This document shows positions 45,553 through 56,510 of a stretch of DNA of 64,000 nucleotides, one piece after another. Under the pieces are notes generated by a model, which made no database searches, was not told the origin of the DNA, and was given only the letters and a program-made list of their open reading frames with translations. Source of the stretch: Plantibacter flavus (GTDB lineage Bacteria; Actinomycetota; Actinomycetes; Actinomycetales; Microbacteriaceae); the NCBI RefSeq assembly GCF_002024505.1, contig NZ_CP019402.1:1798001-1862000 (forward strand). Direction: 5' to 3'. A program made the position numbers and the translations under genes. Position 1 is the first letter of the stretch. Each line of letters begins with the position of its first letter.

Positions 45553-46826
45553 CCGCGTTGCCAGAGGATGCGCCCCTGACCAGGCGACAGGCTCGAGCGA
45601 GCCAGCAGCCCTCGACGTCCGCTGACGAAGCGACGCCCGACACTGCTGCGCCACGGACACGACGCGCGTCGACATCCGAACCCGTCGCCGGGGGAGCGAT
45701 CCCCGGGCGGACCACGTCGCGCGACGAGAGCGCTCCAGCACCAGCGTCCACGTCACCCGCGCCGTCGTCGAGCGCTCCGGCATCCGGTGCGCCGGCTCCG
45801 GCCCCGACCGGTGGACTCACGCGTCGTCAGTTGCGAGAACTCGAGCGCACCGGCTCGATCGAGCAGGTGGGCTCCCCGGCAGCGCCGGTCGCTCCTCCGG
45901 TCGAGCAGCCGGTCCCCTCGGTCGCCCTGCCGCCGCGGACGCCCGATCAGGTGGTCGCTCCGCCTCAGAAGCAGAACAAGGCGGCCCGTCAGCAGGCAGC
46001 GAAGCTCGCGCAGCAGGAAGCGGACGCCAAGGCTGCCGCTGCTGCTGAGCAGGAACGTCGCGAAGCCGAGGCCACCAAGCAGGCCGAGCAGCGCCAGGCC
46101 GCCGCGCGCAAGGCCGAAGAACAGCAGGCTGCAGAACGCAAGTCGGCAGAGCGCAAGGCCGCTGAGCGGGCCGCCGCCGACGAGCGCGCGGCCAAGGCCC
46201 GGTCGGCCGAGGCGCCGACGCCTTCCGTGACCCCCGCCGCTGCGGCGCCGGTGGCCACCGGTTCACTCTTCGACGTCTCGGATCGCGACGACATCTCCGA
46301 GGACCCCGCGTCGACCCTGTCCAAGGGGTTCGGGCGCGACTCCATGCTCGTCGCGGCACTCGAGGCCGAGAAGGCTTCGCAGGCGGACAACGAGGTCGCG
46401 TTCGAGGACCTCCTCGGAAGCGGCATGACGAGCACGGGGCAGATCACCACGAGTTCGCTCATCATCCCCGTCGCTCCGGCCCAGGCTGAAGCGGGAGCCA
46501 CGTCCAACTCCACTGGCGAGATCCTCATCACCGGAACCATCGATCTGCCCCGCGGACTGGGTTCCGCCGGTCAGGACCCGAACCATTTCGACGGTGCAGG
46601 GATCGACCGACTCATCGAGGGCGATGAGCTGCCGGCCTCGGTCACCGCGGCATCTCCGGTCGCGGCCAGCCGTGCGGTCAGCAGCCACGGTTCCACGCGC
46701 GACGTCGTCCCGGCCACCACCAACCAGAGCAACAAACTGTTGATGACGCTCGCGATCGCCGCCGCGGTGCTCGCCGCCGGCGTGATCGCGGTGCTCATCA
46801 TCGGTTTCTTCGGCGGAGCGTTCTAG
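45549..46826 (+). CDS. Hypothetical membrane-anchored Ala/Glu-rich coiled-coil protein
   Basis: 425 residues. The N-terminus repeats LTRRQ motifs ([21 protein letters not shown]) separated by Pro/Ser/Ala-rich text. Residues about 140-220 form a dense Ala/Glu/Lys/Arg coiled coil ([16 protein letters not shown]). A linker follows, and a single C-terminal helix ([25 protein letters not shown]) makes it tail-anchored with the bulk in the cytoplasm. The function is unknown. It is translationally coupled to nadD by ATGA and precedes rsfS by 55 bases. Confidence 0.82.
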   Translation: MTALPEDAPLTRRQARASQQPSTSADEATPDTAAPRTRRASTSEPVAGGAIPGRTTSRDESAPAPASTSPAPSSSAPASGAPAPAPTGGLTRRQLRELERTGSIEQVGSPAAPVAPPVEQPVPSVALPPRTPDQVVAPPQKQNKAARQQAAKLAQQEADAKAAAAAEQERREAEATKQAEQRQAAARKAEEQQAAERKSAERKAAERAAADERAAKARSAEAPTPSVTPAAAAPVATGSLFDVSDRDDISEDPASTLSKGFGRDSMLVAALEAEKASQADNEVAFEDLLGSGMTSTGQITTSSLIIPVAPAQAEAGATSNSTGEILITGTIDLPRGLGSAGQDPNHFDGAGIDRLIEGDELPASVTAASPVAASRAVSSHGSTRDVVPATTNQSNKLLMTLAIAAAVLAAGVIAVLIIGFFGGAF

Positions 46827-46881
46827 CCCTGCCGGCATTCACCCGATCGCGCTCCATGCGATCGTCAGAGGAGTACACCAC

Positions 46882-47259
46882 ATGACCCTGTCCGACACCA
46901 CACTGGACGCCGTCCAGCTCGCAGCGACCGCAGCCGAGTCCAAGGGCGGCGAGGATCTCGTCGCGCTCGACGTCTCCGGTCCGTTGCCGTTCGTCGACGC
47001 CTTCCTCCTCGTCACCGGCCGGAGCGAGCGCAACGTCGTCGCCATCGCCGGCGAGGTCGAGGACCGCTTGAACGCGAGCGGCGTGAAGACGCTGCGGCGC
47101 GAAGGCAAGTCCGAGGGGCGGTGGATCCTGCTCGACTTCGGCGAGGTCGTCGTCCACGTCTTCCACGAGGAGGAGCGGATGTACTACTCGCTGGAGCGTC
47201 TGTGGAAGGACTGCCCGGTGATTCCGCTGGTCTCGTCCGCACCGCAGCCCGCGAACTGA
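46882..47259 (+). CDS. rsfS: Ribosomal silencing factor RsfS
   Basis: 125 residues of the RsfS/Iojap family (VALDVSGPLPFVDAFLLVTGRSERNV; the WILLDFGEVVVHVFHEEERMYYSLERLW block is diagnostic). It binds L14 and blocks subunit joining when nutrients are scarce. GAGGAG lies eight bases ahead of the ATG. Confidence 0.96.
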   Translation: MTLSDTTLDAVQLAATAAESKGGEDLVALDVSGPLPFVDAFLLVTGRSERNVVAIAGEVEDRLNASGVKTLRREGKSEGRWILLDFGEVVVHVFHEEERMYYSLERLWKDCPVIPLVSSAPQPAN

Positions 47260-47313
47260 CCATCCCGTCGGTGCCGAGCACCGAAAGTGGTCACAACCGC
47301 TCTCAAGATGTAG

Positions 47314-47319
47314 TAACCT
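47314..47319 (+). promoter_or_regulatory. Candidate -10 for tRNA-Ala
   Basis: TAACCT 47 bases before the tRNA. A TTGCTT/AAGCAA inverted repeat lies between it and the tRNA. Confidence 0.4.
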
Positions 47320-47366
47320 ATTCAAGTTGCTTCCGCTGAAACAGCAGGGGCAAGCAAGTTGAATAC

Positions 47367-47439
47367 GGGTCTGTGGCGCAGCTGGTAGCGCACCTGCATG
47401 GCATGCAGGGGGTCAGGGGTTCGAGTCCCCTCAGATCCA
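47367..47439 (+). tRNA. tRNA-Ala (anticodon GGC)
   Basis: 73 bases: acceptor GGGTCTG/CAGATCC, D arm GCGCAGCTGGTAGCGC, anticodon stem CCTGC/GCAGG with loop ATGGCAT giving GGC, T arm AGGGGTTCGAGTCCCCT, discriminator A, no encoded CCA. Confidence 0.96.
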
Positions 47440-47450
47440 CCCGAACACCG

Positions 47451-47488
47451 AGAAGTCCCCGTCAGCGGAACAGCTGACGGGGACTTCT
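47451..47488 (+). terminator. Terminator after tRNA-Ala
   Basis: 16-bp perfect stem (47451-47466 with 47473-47488, arm AGAAGTCCCCGTCAGC) with a GGAACA loop. Confidence 0.9.
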
Positions 47489-47525
47489 GCGTTGGTCAGA
47501 CCCTGGGTTTGGCGGGACCCTGAGG

Positions 47526-50027
<2,502 letters not shown>

Positions 50028-51185
50028 TCAGCGCAGCCAGCGCATCGTGTAGGCGTCGGCGAGGATCGGCATCGCGGGACCGTTGAGCGCGGTTCGCAGC
50101 GCGAGGTCCCGCACGCCGACGAGCGGGCCCGGCAGTGGACGTCCCAAGCGCATGTTGAGTTCCGCCTGCCAGGAGGCCCGACGGATCGCGCGCTGTTGGC
50201 GGGAGACGGCCGCGGCCACGTCGTGCTGTGTCGAGCGATGCCCGGCGGTCATGCGGGCGATCAGTGGCGCGAAGACCCGTGCGTCGGACCAGCCCAGGTT
50301 CATGCCCTGGCCGCCGATCGGGCTGATCTCGTGGGCGGCGTCGCCCAGATAGACGACCCGATCGTCGACGACGCGCTTCCGTCGTCGACGGAGCACGCCG
50401 AACGCGCTGAGCATGGTGTTCGTCGCCGGGTCGACGTCGTCGCCGGTGCGGTCGGCGACGAGGGACGCGAGGTCGGACGCGGTGGGTTCCGGGCGGGCCG
50501 CGTCCTGACCGTCCGAGTACCCGGTGTGTACGACGTATCGTCGCATGCCATGGGGGAGCGGGAAGGACTCGACCACGCCGCGGTGGTGCAGGTGCACCCT
50601 GGCGATGGAACCTGCCCCACTCCGATCCGCGACGTCCCCCATGAGGTACCGGTCCCGATACCGGTGCACCGGGCCCGGAGCCTGCATCCCGTCGACGGCG
50701 GCGCGTCCGCCTGCTGCGACGACCACGACGGTTGCGCGGGTGCTCACCGTTCCATCGGCGTCGTTCCCGGACACGAGGACACCGTCCTCGGCCGGAGTCA
50801 ACCGCGTGCAGCTCGTCCCCGTCCGAAGCGATCCCGGTGCGACGGCCTCAAGTCGAGCACGGAGGACCCGTTCGGTCCGCCATTGCTCGAGCGCGGCGAC
50901 GTAGGGGTGCGGTACGGGCCGATCACGGAACACGACCGCCCCGAGGCGTCGTCCGGCGTTCCAGGCTTCGCCCTGGTCGATCCGGACCGCGTCGCGGCGG
51001 ATCTCGTCGAGGACGCCGAGCTCCTCGAACAGGTCGAGTGACGGTGGGTGGATCCCGATAGCCCGGGTGCCGGAGGGGGAGTCCGACCGTCGTTCCCAGA
51101 CGGTCACGTCGACGCCGGCCTGAGCGAGGAGGATCGCGGACACGAGGCCGACCGGTCCGCCTCCGATGACGAGCACCTCGGTCAT
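50028..51185 (-). CDS. FAD-dependent monooxygenase, SrsC-like position
   Basis: 385 residues of the PF01494 aromatic hydroxylase type. The N-terminal GGGPVG dinucleotide fold follows VLVIGG; the second FAD motif is YLGDAAHEISPIGGQGMNLG (about 285-305). Such enzymes hydroxylate phenols using NAD(P)H and oxygen. Being third in an operon after a type III PKS and a methyltransferase, it parallels SrsC of Streptomyces griseus, which hydroxylates resorcinolic lipids on the way to quinones. Its ATG overlaps the methyltransferase stop by four bases. Activity on a resorcinol is inference. Confidence 0.9.
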   Translation of the reverse strand: MTEVLVIGGGPVGLVSAILLAQAGVDVTVWERRSDSPSGTRAIGIHPPSLDLFEELGVLDEIRRDAVRIDQGEAWNAGRRLGAVVFRDRPVPHPYVAALEQWRTERVLRARLEAVAPGSLRTGTSCTRLTPAEDGVLVSGNDADGTVSTRATVVVVAAGGRAAVDGMQAPGPVHRYRDRYLMGDVADRSGAGSIARVHLHHRGVVESFPLPHGMRRYVVHTGYSDGQDAARPEPTASDLASLVADRTGDDVDPATNTMLSAFGVLRRRRKRVVDDRVVYLGDAAHEISPIGGQGMNLGWSDARVFAPLIARMTAGHRSTQHDVAAAVSRQQRAIRRASWQAELNMRLGRPLPGPLVGVRDLALRTALNGPAMPILADAYTMRWLR

Positions 51186-51898
51186 CGGGGCTCGTCCGCT
51201 GCCGACGAGACGGTCTGCGAGAGCAGGAGTCGCATGGGGAACCGACGCTCGACGATCCAGTCGTTCGGCACGACGCGCTGCAGCTCCCCCTGGCGATAGC
51301 TGCGACGGATCGAGCGCAGCCCGTCGACGTGGAGGAAGGAGCGCCGTCGTCCTGCACGGGTGGCGAGCCCGTAGACCGCGTACGCGAGTCGGTTGCGCTC
51401 GAGGTCGCTGTGCAGGACGAGTCGTCTGGCGATCCGTGAACTGTCCGCGAGCAGGCTCGACAGTCCCGCGGGATCGAGGTGGTGGAGCACATGGTTGGAC
51501 AGGACGATGTCGGCCTCCTCGCCAGCGGCGACGAGGTCGCTGCTGTGCGCCGGACGGAAGGCGACGGGGCCATCGAGGTACCGGCGACGGGCGAAGGCCA
51601 CGGACCGCTCGTCGGGATCGATCCCCACCACCTGCACGCGGAGGTGGTCGGCCCTCGCCCAGTCGGCGATGGCCACGGCGACATCGCCGCCACCGAAGCC
51701 GATGTCGAGGATCGTCGTGGTCCGGGACGGGCGGAGGAGTGGACGGATGCGTGACCGGTACAGGCCACGCCAGCCCGAGACGAGCCGGTTCACCGTCTCG
51801 AACCTGGCGTAGGTGGCGTCCAGCAAAGCGGGATCGCAGTCGGGGTCGTCCATCAGTTCGAGGAGATCCGTCGCACGGCGGCCGAGGTCGGGCAGCAT
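51182..51898 (-). CDS. SAM-dependent methyltransferase, SrsB-like position
   Basis: 238 residues with the class I SAM fold; motif I is ILDIGFGGGD at about 63-72, followed by acidic GIDPDE at the end of strand 2 and NHVLHHL as motif IV. It starts at the ATG sharing one base with the PKS stop (TGATG). Methylation of a phenolic polyketide, as by SrsB, is suggested by the operon. The frame continues upstream into the PKS gene but there is no start with better support. Confidence 0.9.
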   Translation of the reverse strand: MLPDLGRRATDLLELMDDPDCDPALLDATYARFETVNRLVSGWRGLYRSRIRPLLRPSRTTTILDIGFGGGDVAVAIADWARADHLRVQVVGIDPDERSVAFARRRYLDGPVAFRPAHSSDLVAAGEEADIVLSNHVLHHLDPAGLSSLLADSSRIARRLVLHSDLERNRLAYAVYGLATRAGRRRSFLHVDGLRSIRRSYRQGELQRVVPNDWIVERRFPMRLLLSQTVSSAADEPR

Positions 51899-53025
51899 CA
51901 GACTCGGCCGGCCCGGAGCCGGAGCAGTGCGCTCTCGATCGTCAGTCCCGGACCGAAGGCGAGCGCGCACACCCGTTCATCGGCGTCAGCCGGCGCGCCG
52001 TCGAGCAGACGCTGGAGGATGAAGAGCACGGTGGCGCTCGACATGTTGCCGTACTCGCGGAGCACCGTGCGTGACGGAGCCAGCAGTTCGTCGTCGAGCC
52101 CGAATCCGCGCTGGACCCGGTCGAGGATGCTCCGGCCACCGGGATGGATCGCCCAGCGATCGATCGATGAGACCGGGGCGTCGTCGGCTGCGGCGAGGAG
52201 TGGGCGGAGGGCGATCTCGAGATGCTCGCCGATCAGCTTGGGCACCGCGCCGCTCAAGACCATCTCGAACCCGTGATCGCCGATCGTCCAGGCCATCTCC
52301 GTCTCGCCGTCCGGCACGAGCGCGGTGGACCAGCCGTCGAACTCGAGCACGGGCGCGGAGGATCCGGTGTCCCGACCGGTCACGACGGCGGCCGCAGCAC
52401 CGTCGGCGAACACCGAGGAACCGAGGATCACGTCGGGGTCGTCGGAGGAACGGAGGTGGATGGAGCAGAGCTCGATGCAGACCACGAGGACGACGGCGTC
52501 GGGGTCTGCTGTACAGAACGCCTCTGCGGCGCGAAGGGCGGGGAACGCGGCGAAACACCCCTGGAACCCCAGGTGGTAGCGCTCCGTGCCCGGGTCCAGC
52601 CCGAGGTCGCGCACGAGGAGGTATTCCGGGCCGGGCGCGAAGAACCCGGTGCAGGACGCGGTTACGACGTGGGTGACGTCCGCCGCCGACAGACCGGGGG
52701 CGGCGTCCAACGCCCGCCGTGCGGCCTCCAGGAGCAGCGGGGGAGCGTGCTCGATGTAGGCGTCGTTCCGCACGCCGGTGGGCGGGGAGAGCACCTGCCG
52801 CTGAGCCGCGTCGTAGAAGGCGGCCGTGGTCGTCTCGACCTCGTGGTCGAAGGCGTCGATGACGGTGTGCCTGGTGTCGATCGCGGACGCGTCGAACGCC
52901 GCGCCGATCAGACGCTGGGCGAGCCGGGTCCGCCCGGGTTGGTCGCGGAACACATCCCTGATCTCGTCTTGATGAAGGATGGTCTGAGGAACGGCCACGC
53001 CGATCGCCCTCACGGAGACGGTCAT
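51898..53025 (-). CDS. Type III polyketide synthase
   Basis: 375 residues of the chalcone synthase-like fold. The catalytic triad is intact: C157 in LGFQGCFAA, H294 in WAIHPGG and N327 in YGNMSSAT. It extends an acyl-CoA starter with malonyl-CoA and cyclises the chain. Alkylresorcinol or alkylpyrone synthases are the nearest operon analogues (SrsA, BpsA), but the starter cannot be read from sequence alone. It leads the PKS - methyltransferase - monooxygenase operon from a probably leaderless start and diverges from a UbiA prenyltransferase gene. Confidence 0.95.
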   Translation of the reverse strand: MTVSVRAIGVAVPQTILHQDEIRDVFRDQPGRTRLAQRLIGAAFDASAIDTRHTVIDAFDHEVETTTAAFYDAAQRQVLSPPTGVRNDAYIEHAPPLLLEAARRALDAAPGLSAADVTHVVTASCTGFFAPGPEYLLVRDLGLDPGTERYHLGFQGCFAAFPALRAAEAFCTADPDAVVLVVCIELCSIHLRSSDDPDVILGSSVFADGAAAAVVTGRDTGSSAPVLEFDGWSTALVPDGETEMAWTIGDHGFEMVLSGAVPKLIGEHLEIALRPLLAAADDAPVSSIDRWAIHPGGRSILDRVQRGFGLDDELLAPSRTVLREYGNMSSATVLFILQRLLDGAPADADERVCALAFGPGLTIESALLRLRAGRV

Positions 53026-53030
53026 GCTGC

Positions 53031-53065
53031 AGTGTACCGCCGTGGCATGGGTGTCACCCTAAGCT
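53031..53065. promoter_or_regulatory. Back-to-back leaderless promoters of PKS operon and ubiA-like gene
   Basis: Reverse-strand TACACT (53031-53036) is five bases from the PKS ATG; forward TAAGCT (53060-53065) is six bases from the UbiA GTG. The whole intergenic gap is 46 bases, so each -35 region lies over the other -10. Confidence 0.6.
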
Positions 53066-53071
53066 GAGGCG

Positions 53072-53938
53072 GTGTTCTCCATGGTCCGTCGTCTGTTCGC
53101 GTCCTCCCATCCCGGACCGACCGTCGCGGTGACCGTCCTCGCCGTCGTGCTCGGATCGGCCGTCGGCCTGCCACCCCTTCGGACGGCCCTGCTCGCCGTG
53201 GTGGTGTTCGTCGGACAACTCTCGATCGGCTGGTCCAACGACTGGCTCGACGCCAGACGCGATCATCGCTCGGGACGACAGGACAAACCGGTCGCACGCG
53301 GCGACCTCAGCGTCTCGGCAGTCCGGGCGGCGGCGCTGCTGGCCGGTGCGGCGAGCATTCCGCTCTCGGCATCCCTCGGCTGGGCGTCGGCTGCCTCGCA
53401 CCTGCTCTTCCTGGTCTGCGGGTGGGCGTACAACCTGGGCCTCAAGTCGACGGCCTGGTCGGTCGTCCCGTTCATCGTGGGGTTCGGCGCACTGCCCGCC
53501 GTGGTCACCTTCGCTGCGGTCCCGCCGATCGTGCCGGCCGCGTGGACGCTCGCGGTCGGTGGACTGTTCGGTGTGGCGATCCACTTCACGAACGCCCTAC
53601 CCGATCTCGAGGACGACCTGCGGACCGGGGTCCGCGGTCTGCCGCACCGGCTCGGCGCGCGGACCGCCGGTCGGACGGCCTTCATCGCCCTCGGCGTCTC
53701 AGGTATGGTCGCCGTCCTCGGACAGAGCGGGATCTTCGTCGGCAGGCCCATCGCCCCGCCGATCGTCGGGGTGCTGGGCGCGGTCGGCGTCCTCGCGCTC
53801 GTCGTGTGGGGGCTCGTGCTCGTCGGAACCCGAGCGCCGGACCGTCTGCTGTTCCGACTGATCATCGGGGCCGCCCTGCTCGTCACCGTGGTGCTGGCAG
53901 TGGCCGGGACGAATCTCGGCGCGGCCCAGGTTGGTTGA
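53072..53938 (+). CDS. UbiA-family membrane prenyltransferase
   Basis: 288 residues, about eight to nine helices. The first Asp-rich motif is NDWLDARRD (56-64) and the second is DLEDDLRTG (about 177-185); both are needed for magnesium and prenyl-diphosphate binding. The family attaches isoprenoid chains to aromatic or other acceptors. Its start faces the type III PKS operon over 46 bases, suggesting prenylation of the polyketide product. It is also possible that it serves another lipid or quinone pathway. It starts at a GTG without ribosome site. Its stop is nine bases from the next convergent stop. Confidence 0.92.
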   Translation: MFSMVRRLFASSHPGPTVAVTVLAVVLGSAVGLPPLRTALLAVVVFVGQLSIGWSNDWLDARRDHRSGRQDKPVARGDLSVSAVRAAALLAGAASIPLSASLGWASAASHLLFLVCGWAYNLGLKSTAWSVVPFIVGFGALPAVVTFAAVPPIVPAAWTLAVGGLFGVAIHFTNALPDLEDDLRTGVRGLPHRLGARTAGRTAFIALGVSGMVAVLGQSGIFVGRPIAPPIVGVLGAVGVLALVVWGLVLVGTRAPDRLLFRLIIGAALLVTVVLAVAGTNLGAAQVG

Positions 53939-53947
53939 GACGAGGCG

Positions 53948-55117
53948 TCAGTACCAGTTGGTCGCTTCGGAGTGCGCCCACGCGCCGCAGGGGGAGCCGT
54001 ACCGGCTGTCGATGTAGCTCAGGCCCCAGTTGATCTGCGTCGCCGCATTGGTGCGCCAGTCGTCGCCGGAGCTGGCCATCTTGCTCCCGGGCAGAGACTG
54101 CGGGATGCCATAGGCGCCGCTGGACTCGTTGTAGGCGTTGACGCGCCAGCTCGACTCCCGGGTCCAGAGCTGCAGGAGGCACTGGAATTCTCCGCTACCC
54201 CAGCCGTAGGCGCCGATCGCGGACTGCGCGTACGCCTTCGCGCCGGCCGGGTCGGCTGCCAGGTCCGGCGGCGGAGCGCTTGTGGAACCCTCGCCACCGG
54301 TCGCCTCGTTGCGTCGCTGCTCTTCCGCCGCGATCGCCTCCTGGCTCTGCGCGTAGGCCTGTTCGACCGCCGCCGTGGTGTTCTTGAGGACGGCGAGCTG
54401 CTGGTATAACCGGTCGCGATTGGCCTGCTGCTCGGCGACCGCCGCATCTGCGGCGTCGCTCGCGGACTGCGCCGTCTCGTAGCTGGCATCAGCCGCCTCC
54501 GAGAGTCGCTGACGTTCGGTCTCCGCCGCCGTCGCCTGCTCAGCGAGCGCGGTCGCCGTGTTGCTCGCGGCGGTCGCGGACGCGAGGTCTTGCGCCGAGG
54601 TCTCGCTCAGCTTGCTGATCGCACTGAGTTTGGAGAGGAGGTCGTCGTCGGCCGCACCGGAGAGGACGAGGGAGAGCGTCGGATCGACGCCTCCGGTGCG
54701 GGTCATCTGGGCGATGACCGCGCCGGCCTGACGCTTGCTCGATGCCGCTGCCGACACCGCTGCCGTCGCCTGCGCACTGATGGTGTCGGCGACGGCGGCT
54801 TGCGCCTCGAACGCCGCCTTCGCTTCACCTGCCGCCGCACCCTGGCGGACGGCTTCGTCGCCGAGCCGGGCGGATTCGTCGCGCAGACCGTCGAGGAGGG
54901 AGACGATCCGGTCGGCTTCGGCCTGAGCGGTCGATTCGTTCGCTTTGGCCGCCTGGACGTCGTCCCAGCTCGGGTAGTCGGCGGTCCGGAACGAGGTGGG
55001 GGTCACGGCGGCCGCCGGGCTCGCGACCGACACCGCGATGACGAGCGCGGCTCCGAGGGCTGCGGCTCGCGAGACGCCCCTCGAGCGGGGCGAGAGGGCT
55101 GTCAGCGGCTTGCGCAT
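53948..55117 (-). CDS. Secreted coiled-coil protein with C-terminal lytic transglycosylase-like domain
   Basis: 389 residues. A signal peptide (MRKPLTALSPRSRG, hydrophobic core, cleavage near ASPAAA at 34-39) is followed by about 220 residues of Ala-rich coiled coil. A Pro/Ser linker then leads to a C-terminal lysozyme-like SLT module with the likely catalytic Glu near 321 in WTRESSW, then GAYGIPQSLPG and NWGLSYIDSRYG. The layout resembles RipA/PcsB-like cell separation proteins, with a muramidase-type end instead of NlpC/P60. ATG 55117 is chosen since it directly precedes the signal peptide. Confidence 0.9.
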   Translation of the reverse strand: MRKPLTALSPRSRGVSRAAALGAALVIAVSVASPAAAVTPTSFRTADYPSWDDVQAAKANESTAQAEADRIVSLLDGLRDESARLGDEAVRQGAAAGEAKAAFEAQAAVADTISAQATAAVSAAASSKRQAGAVIAQMTRTGGVDPTLSLVLSGAADDDLLSKLSAISKLSETSAQDLASATAASNTATALAEQATAAETERQRLSEAADASYETAQSASDAADAAVAEQQANRDRLYQQLAVLKNTTAAVEQAYAQSQEAIAAEEQRRNEATGGEGSTSAPPPDLAADPAGAKAYAQSAIGAYGWGSGEFQCLLQLWTRESSWRVNAYNESSGAYGIPQSLPGSKMASSGDDWRTNAATQINWGLSYIDSRYGSPCGAWAHSEATNWY

Positions 55118-55221
55118 GCGTCCATCCTGGCGGTCACCCACGCAAGTGTAGCCGTCGATGTCACATTCGTCACTCCTGCCACACCGCGAGCGACGCCCAG
55201 CCTGCATGGAAGATCCGAGCC

Positions 55222-55227
55222 TAGAGT
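55222..55227 (+). promoter_or_regulatory. -10 element, leaderless start of GH3 lipoprotein
   Basis: TAGAGT ends six bases before the GTG at 55234. Confidence 0.55.
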
Positions 55228-55233
55228 GGGCCG

Positions 55234-56406
55234 GTGCAGCTGGGACGACGAGGGTTTCTCGCAGTCGGCGCCTCGATGGCGGCGGGTGCCGTCCTCGGCC
55301 TGTCCGGGTGCACGGGGCCCGGATCCTCGAAGCCGACGAACCGTCCCACGAGCACGACTCCGGCTGCAGCCGACCAGCGTGCGGCCGCCGAACTCGCAGC
55401 GATGACCCTGGAACAGCGGATCGCGTCCATGCTGATGCTCCACGCTCCAGGAACCGACCCGGGCACGCTCCGGGCGTTCGTCGAGCGGTATCAGCCGGGC
55501 GGCTTCATCATCATGGGCGACAACGTGCCGGGCCTCGCGGGGCTGCCTGCGGTGACGAGTGCCCTCAGCCCCGACCCGACCATGCCGCTGCTCATCGGCA
55601 TCGACCAGGAGGGCGGCGATGTCCGGCGCATCGACGAGGACGTCTTCGCCGCTGCCGACACCCTGAAGTCGCAAGCGCCCGCTGCGAGCGAGGAGGCGTT
55701 CCGCCAGCGAGCGGCCATGCTCGCCGGTACGGGTTGCTCCGTCAACTTCGGCATCGTCGCGGACGAGACCGCCGATCCGAACTCCTTCATCTTCGACCGT
55801 GCCCTCGGGACGACGCCGGATGCCTCGGCGGAGCGGGTGGCCGCGGCCGTCCGTGGTGAGCGGGGCGCGGTGCTCAGCACGTTGAAGCACTTCCCCGGCC
55901 ACGGGCAGGCGCCGGGGGACTCGCACTCGACGGTCCCGACGACGGCCATCGGTGCCGCGGACTGGGCTGCGACCGACGCCCTGCCGTTCGTCGCCGGTAT
56001 CGAGGCCGGAGCCGAGGTCGTGATGTTCGGCCATCTGGTCTATTCGGCGGTCGACGCCGCGCCGGCGACGCTGTCGGCGGCGTGGCACGAGCGCCTCCGG
56101 AACGACCTCGGCTTCACCGGCATCACGATCACCGACGACATGCTCATGCTGCAGCACACCGGCCTGGCGGAGTACCGGAACCCCTCGGAGAACGCGATCC
56201 GCGCCGTGGCCGCCGGGAACACGATGCTGCTGTTCGTCCTCGGGGCTGACCCGTCGTCGACCGGTGTCGACCCGGCCGTACTCGTGGCCGACATCGCCGC
56301 CGCGGTCCGGTCCGGCAGGATTCCGGAGTCGACGGTCGCCGATGCGGCGCACCGACTGCTCCGCGTCCGGCTCGGCCTGCCGTCGCTCCGGCCGATGTCG
56401 CGCTGA
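55234..56406 (+). CDS. Glycoside hydrolase family 3 lipoprotein (NagZ-like)
   Basis: 390 residues. The N-terminus has twin arginine (RRGFLAVGAS) and a lipobox LSGC with Cys26, so it is probably exported, perhaps by Tat, and lipidated. The GH3 barrel shows IGIDQEGGDVRRI and the NagZ-type KHFPGHGQAPGDSH loop that carries the acid/base histidine; the nucleophile Asp is likely in TDDMLM. It should remove N-acetylglucosamine from wall fragments outside the membrane. Placed beside a lytic transglycosylase, it fits wall turnover. Confidence 0.91.
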   Translation: MQLGRRGFLAVGASMAAGAVLGLSGCTGPGSSKPTNRPTSTTPAAADQRAAAELAAMTLEQRIASMLMLHAPGTDPGTLRAFVERYQPGGFIIMGDNVPGLAGLPAVTSALSPDPTMPLLIGIDQEGGDVRRIDEDVFAAADTLKSQAPAASEEAFRQRAAMLAGTGCSVNFGIVADETADPNSFIFDRALGTTPDASAERVAAAVRGERGAVLSTLKHFPGHGQAPGDSHSTVPTTAIGAADWAATDALPFVAGIEAGAEVVMFGHLVYSAVDAAPATLSAAWHERLRNDLGFTGITITDDMLMLQHTGLAEYRNPSENAIRAVAAGNTMLLFVLGADPSSTGVDPAVLVADIAAAVRSGRIPESTVADAAHRLLRVRLGLPSLRPMSR

Positions 56407-56435
56407 TGTCGGTGAGGAGAATTTCTCGGGGATGT

Positions 56436-56462
56436 GGGAATAGCTTCCAGGTCCGTGCGTTT
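56436..56462 (+). promoter_or_regulatory. Candidate SigR/SigH-type promoter of yceI
   Basis: GGGAAT (56436-56441) and GTTT (56459-56462) are 17 bases apart, matching the GGGAAT/GTT promoters of thiol-oxidative-stress ECF sigma factors in Streptomyces and mycobacteria. The leader would be about 45 bases. Confidence 0.5.
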
Positions 56463-56510
56463 GAATAGAACGTGGCGCGAGTGCGCCGACATCGACGCAA
56501 GGAGTACCGC

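Noticed and set aside
55118..55233. c-di-AMP (ydaO) riboswitch before the secreted hydrolase
   Set aside because: Such riboswitches precede many actinobacterial wall hydrolases, but here the leader is only about 25-60 bases, too short for that aptamer.
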